64,000 nt of DNA from Acidipila sp. EB88. Lineage in GTDB: Bacteria; Acidobacteriota; Terriglobia; Terriglobales; Acidobacteriaceae. This document shows, in pieces, positions 63,998 to 64,000 of this stretch; position 1 is the stretch's first letter, and each line of letters starts with the position of its first letter. Location: contig NZ_QWEV01000005.1 of the NCBI RefSeq assembly GCF_003858395.1, positions 4,154,001-4,218,000 on the forward strand, written 5' to 3'. The notes below the pieces were generated by a model. That model had not been told where the DNA came from. It searched no databases and was given only the letters and a program-made list of their open reading frames with translations. The position numbers were made by a program, and so were the translations under genes.

Positions 63998-64000
63998 GGG

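Noticed and set aside
1..64000. tRNA genes, CRISPR arrays, transposases and prophage genes
   Set aside because: I looked for cloverleaf T-arm motifs, regularly spaced repeats and DDE-type transposase motifs in the intergenic regions and found none I could support.

Overview
The window looks like a high-GC chromosomal segment from an Acidobacteriota (Acidobacteriaceae-type) soil bacterium. The evidence is four very large outer-membrane receptors with an N-terminal carboxypeptidase-regulatory-like domain and no SusD partner, a TIGR03435-type soil-Acidobacteria protein, several secreted or TAT-exported sugar enzymes, and frequent TTG/GTG starts with clear Shine-Dalgarno sequences. No species can be named. 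I saw no tRNA, rRNA, CRISPR array, intact insertion sequence or phage gene.

Layout. 1-4.5 kb: the cut-off start of an RND efflux pump, a divergent LysR regulator with a perfect operator palindrome, a Bax-inhibitor-1 membrane protein, and a TAT-exported Gfo/Idh/MocA oxidoreductase whose reading frame is broken near its end. 5.1-12.7 kb: a large FAD/Fe-S 2-hydroxyacid dehydrogenase, a secreted GH3 glucosidase with a PA14 insert, a CrcB fluoride channel and an acyltransferase. 12.8-23.7 kb: receptor 1, then a glycan and envelope block (GT87, a small zinc-ribbon protein, a phospholipase-D-type cardiolipin synthase, a GT4 glycosyltransferase, an exostosin-like protein and a Wzx-type flippase). 23.7-29.1 kb: housekeeping genes (bifunctional nuclease, miaB, a thioesterase, pdxS-pdxT, an orphan cytochrome oxidase subunit III, thiS).

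29.5-48.8 kb is the most coherent block and appears to be a sugar or amino-sugar utilisation locus: receptor 2, a PfkB kinase, a clan-D-like glycosidase, an amidohydrolase, receptor 3, a GH36-like alpha-galactosidase with a PKD domain, an APC permease, an AgaS-type SIS isomerase, a KbaZ/GatZ protein and a DeoR/AgaR-type repressor. Four promoter regions in this block carry clustered TTTCG/CGAAA elements that resemble AgaR-type operators, so one DeoR protein may control the whole block. The pathway would be: receptors import oligosaccharides, periplasmic glycosidases release galactose or N-acetylgalactosamine-type sugars, the permease imports them, AgaS gives tagatose-6-phosphate, PfkB phosphorylates it, and KbaZ takes part in the aldolase step. 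No KbaY/GatY catalytic aldolase and no AgaA/NagA deacetylase is present in the window.

48.8-54 kb is a scarred region: an SDR remnant, a TIGR03435 protein, a third clan-D-like glycosidase, and two truncated genes (a LuxR-type regulator and glutamate decarboxylase) abutting tail to tail. 54-64 kb: an MscS channel, receptor 4, a secreted copper amine oxidase, a NUDIX hydrolase and a DinB-like protein. Many gene ends carry strong GC-rich hairpins, usually without a long U tract.
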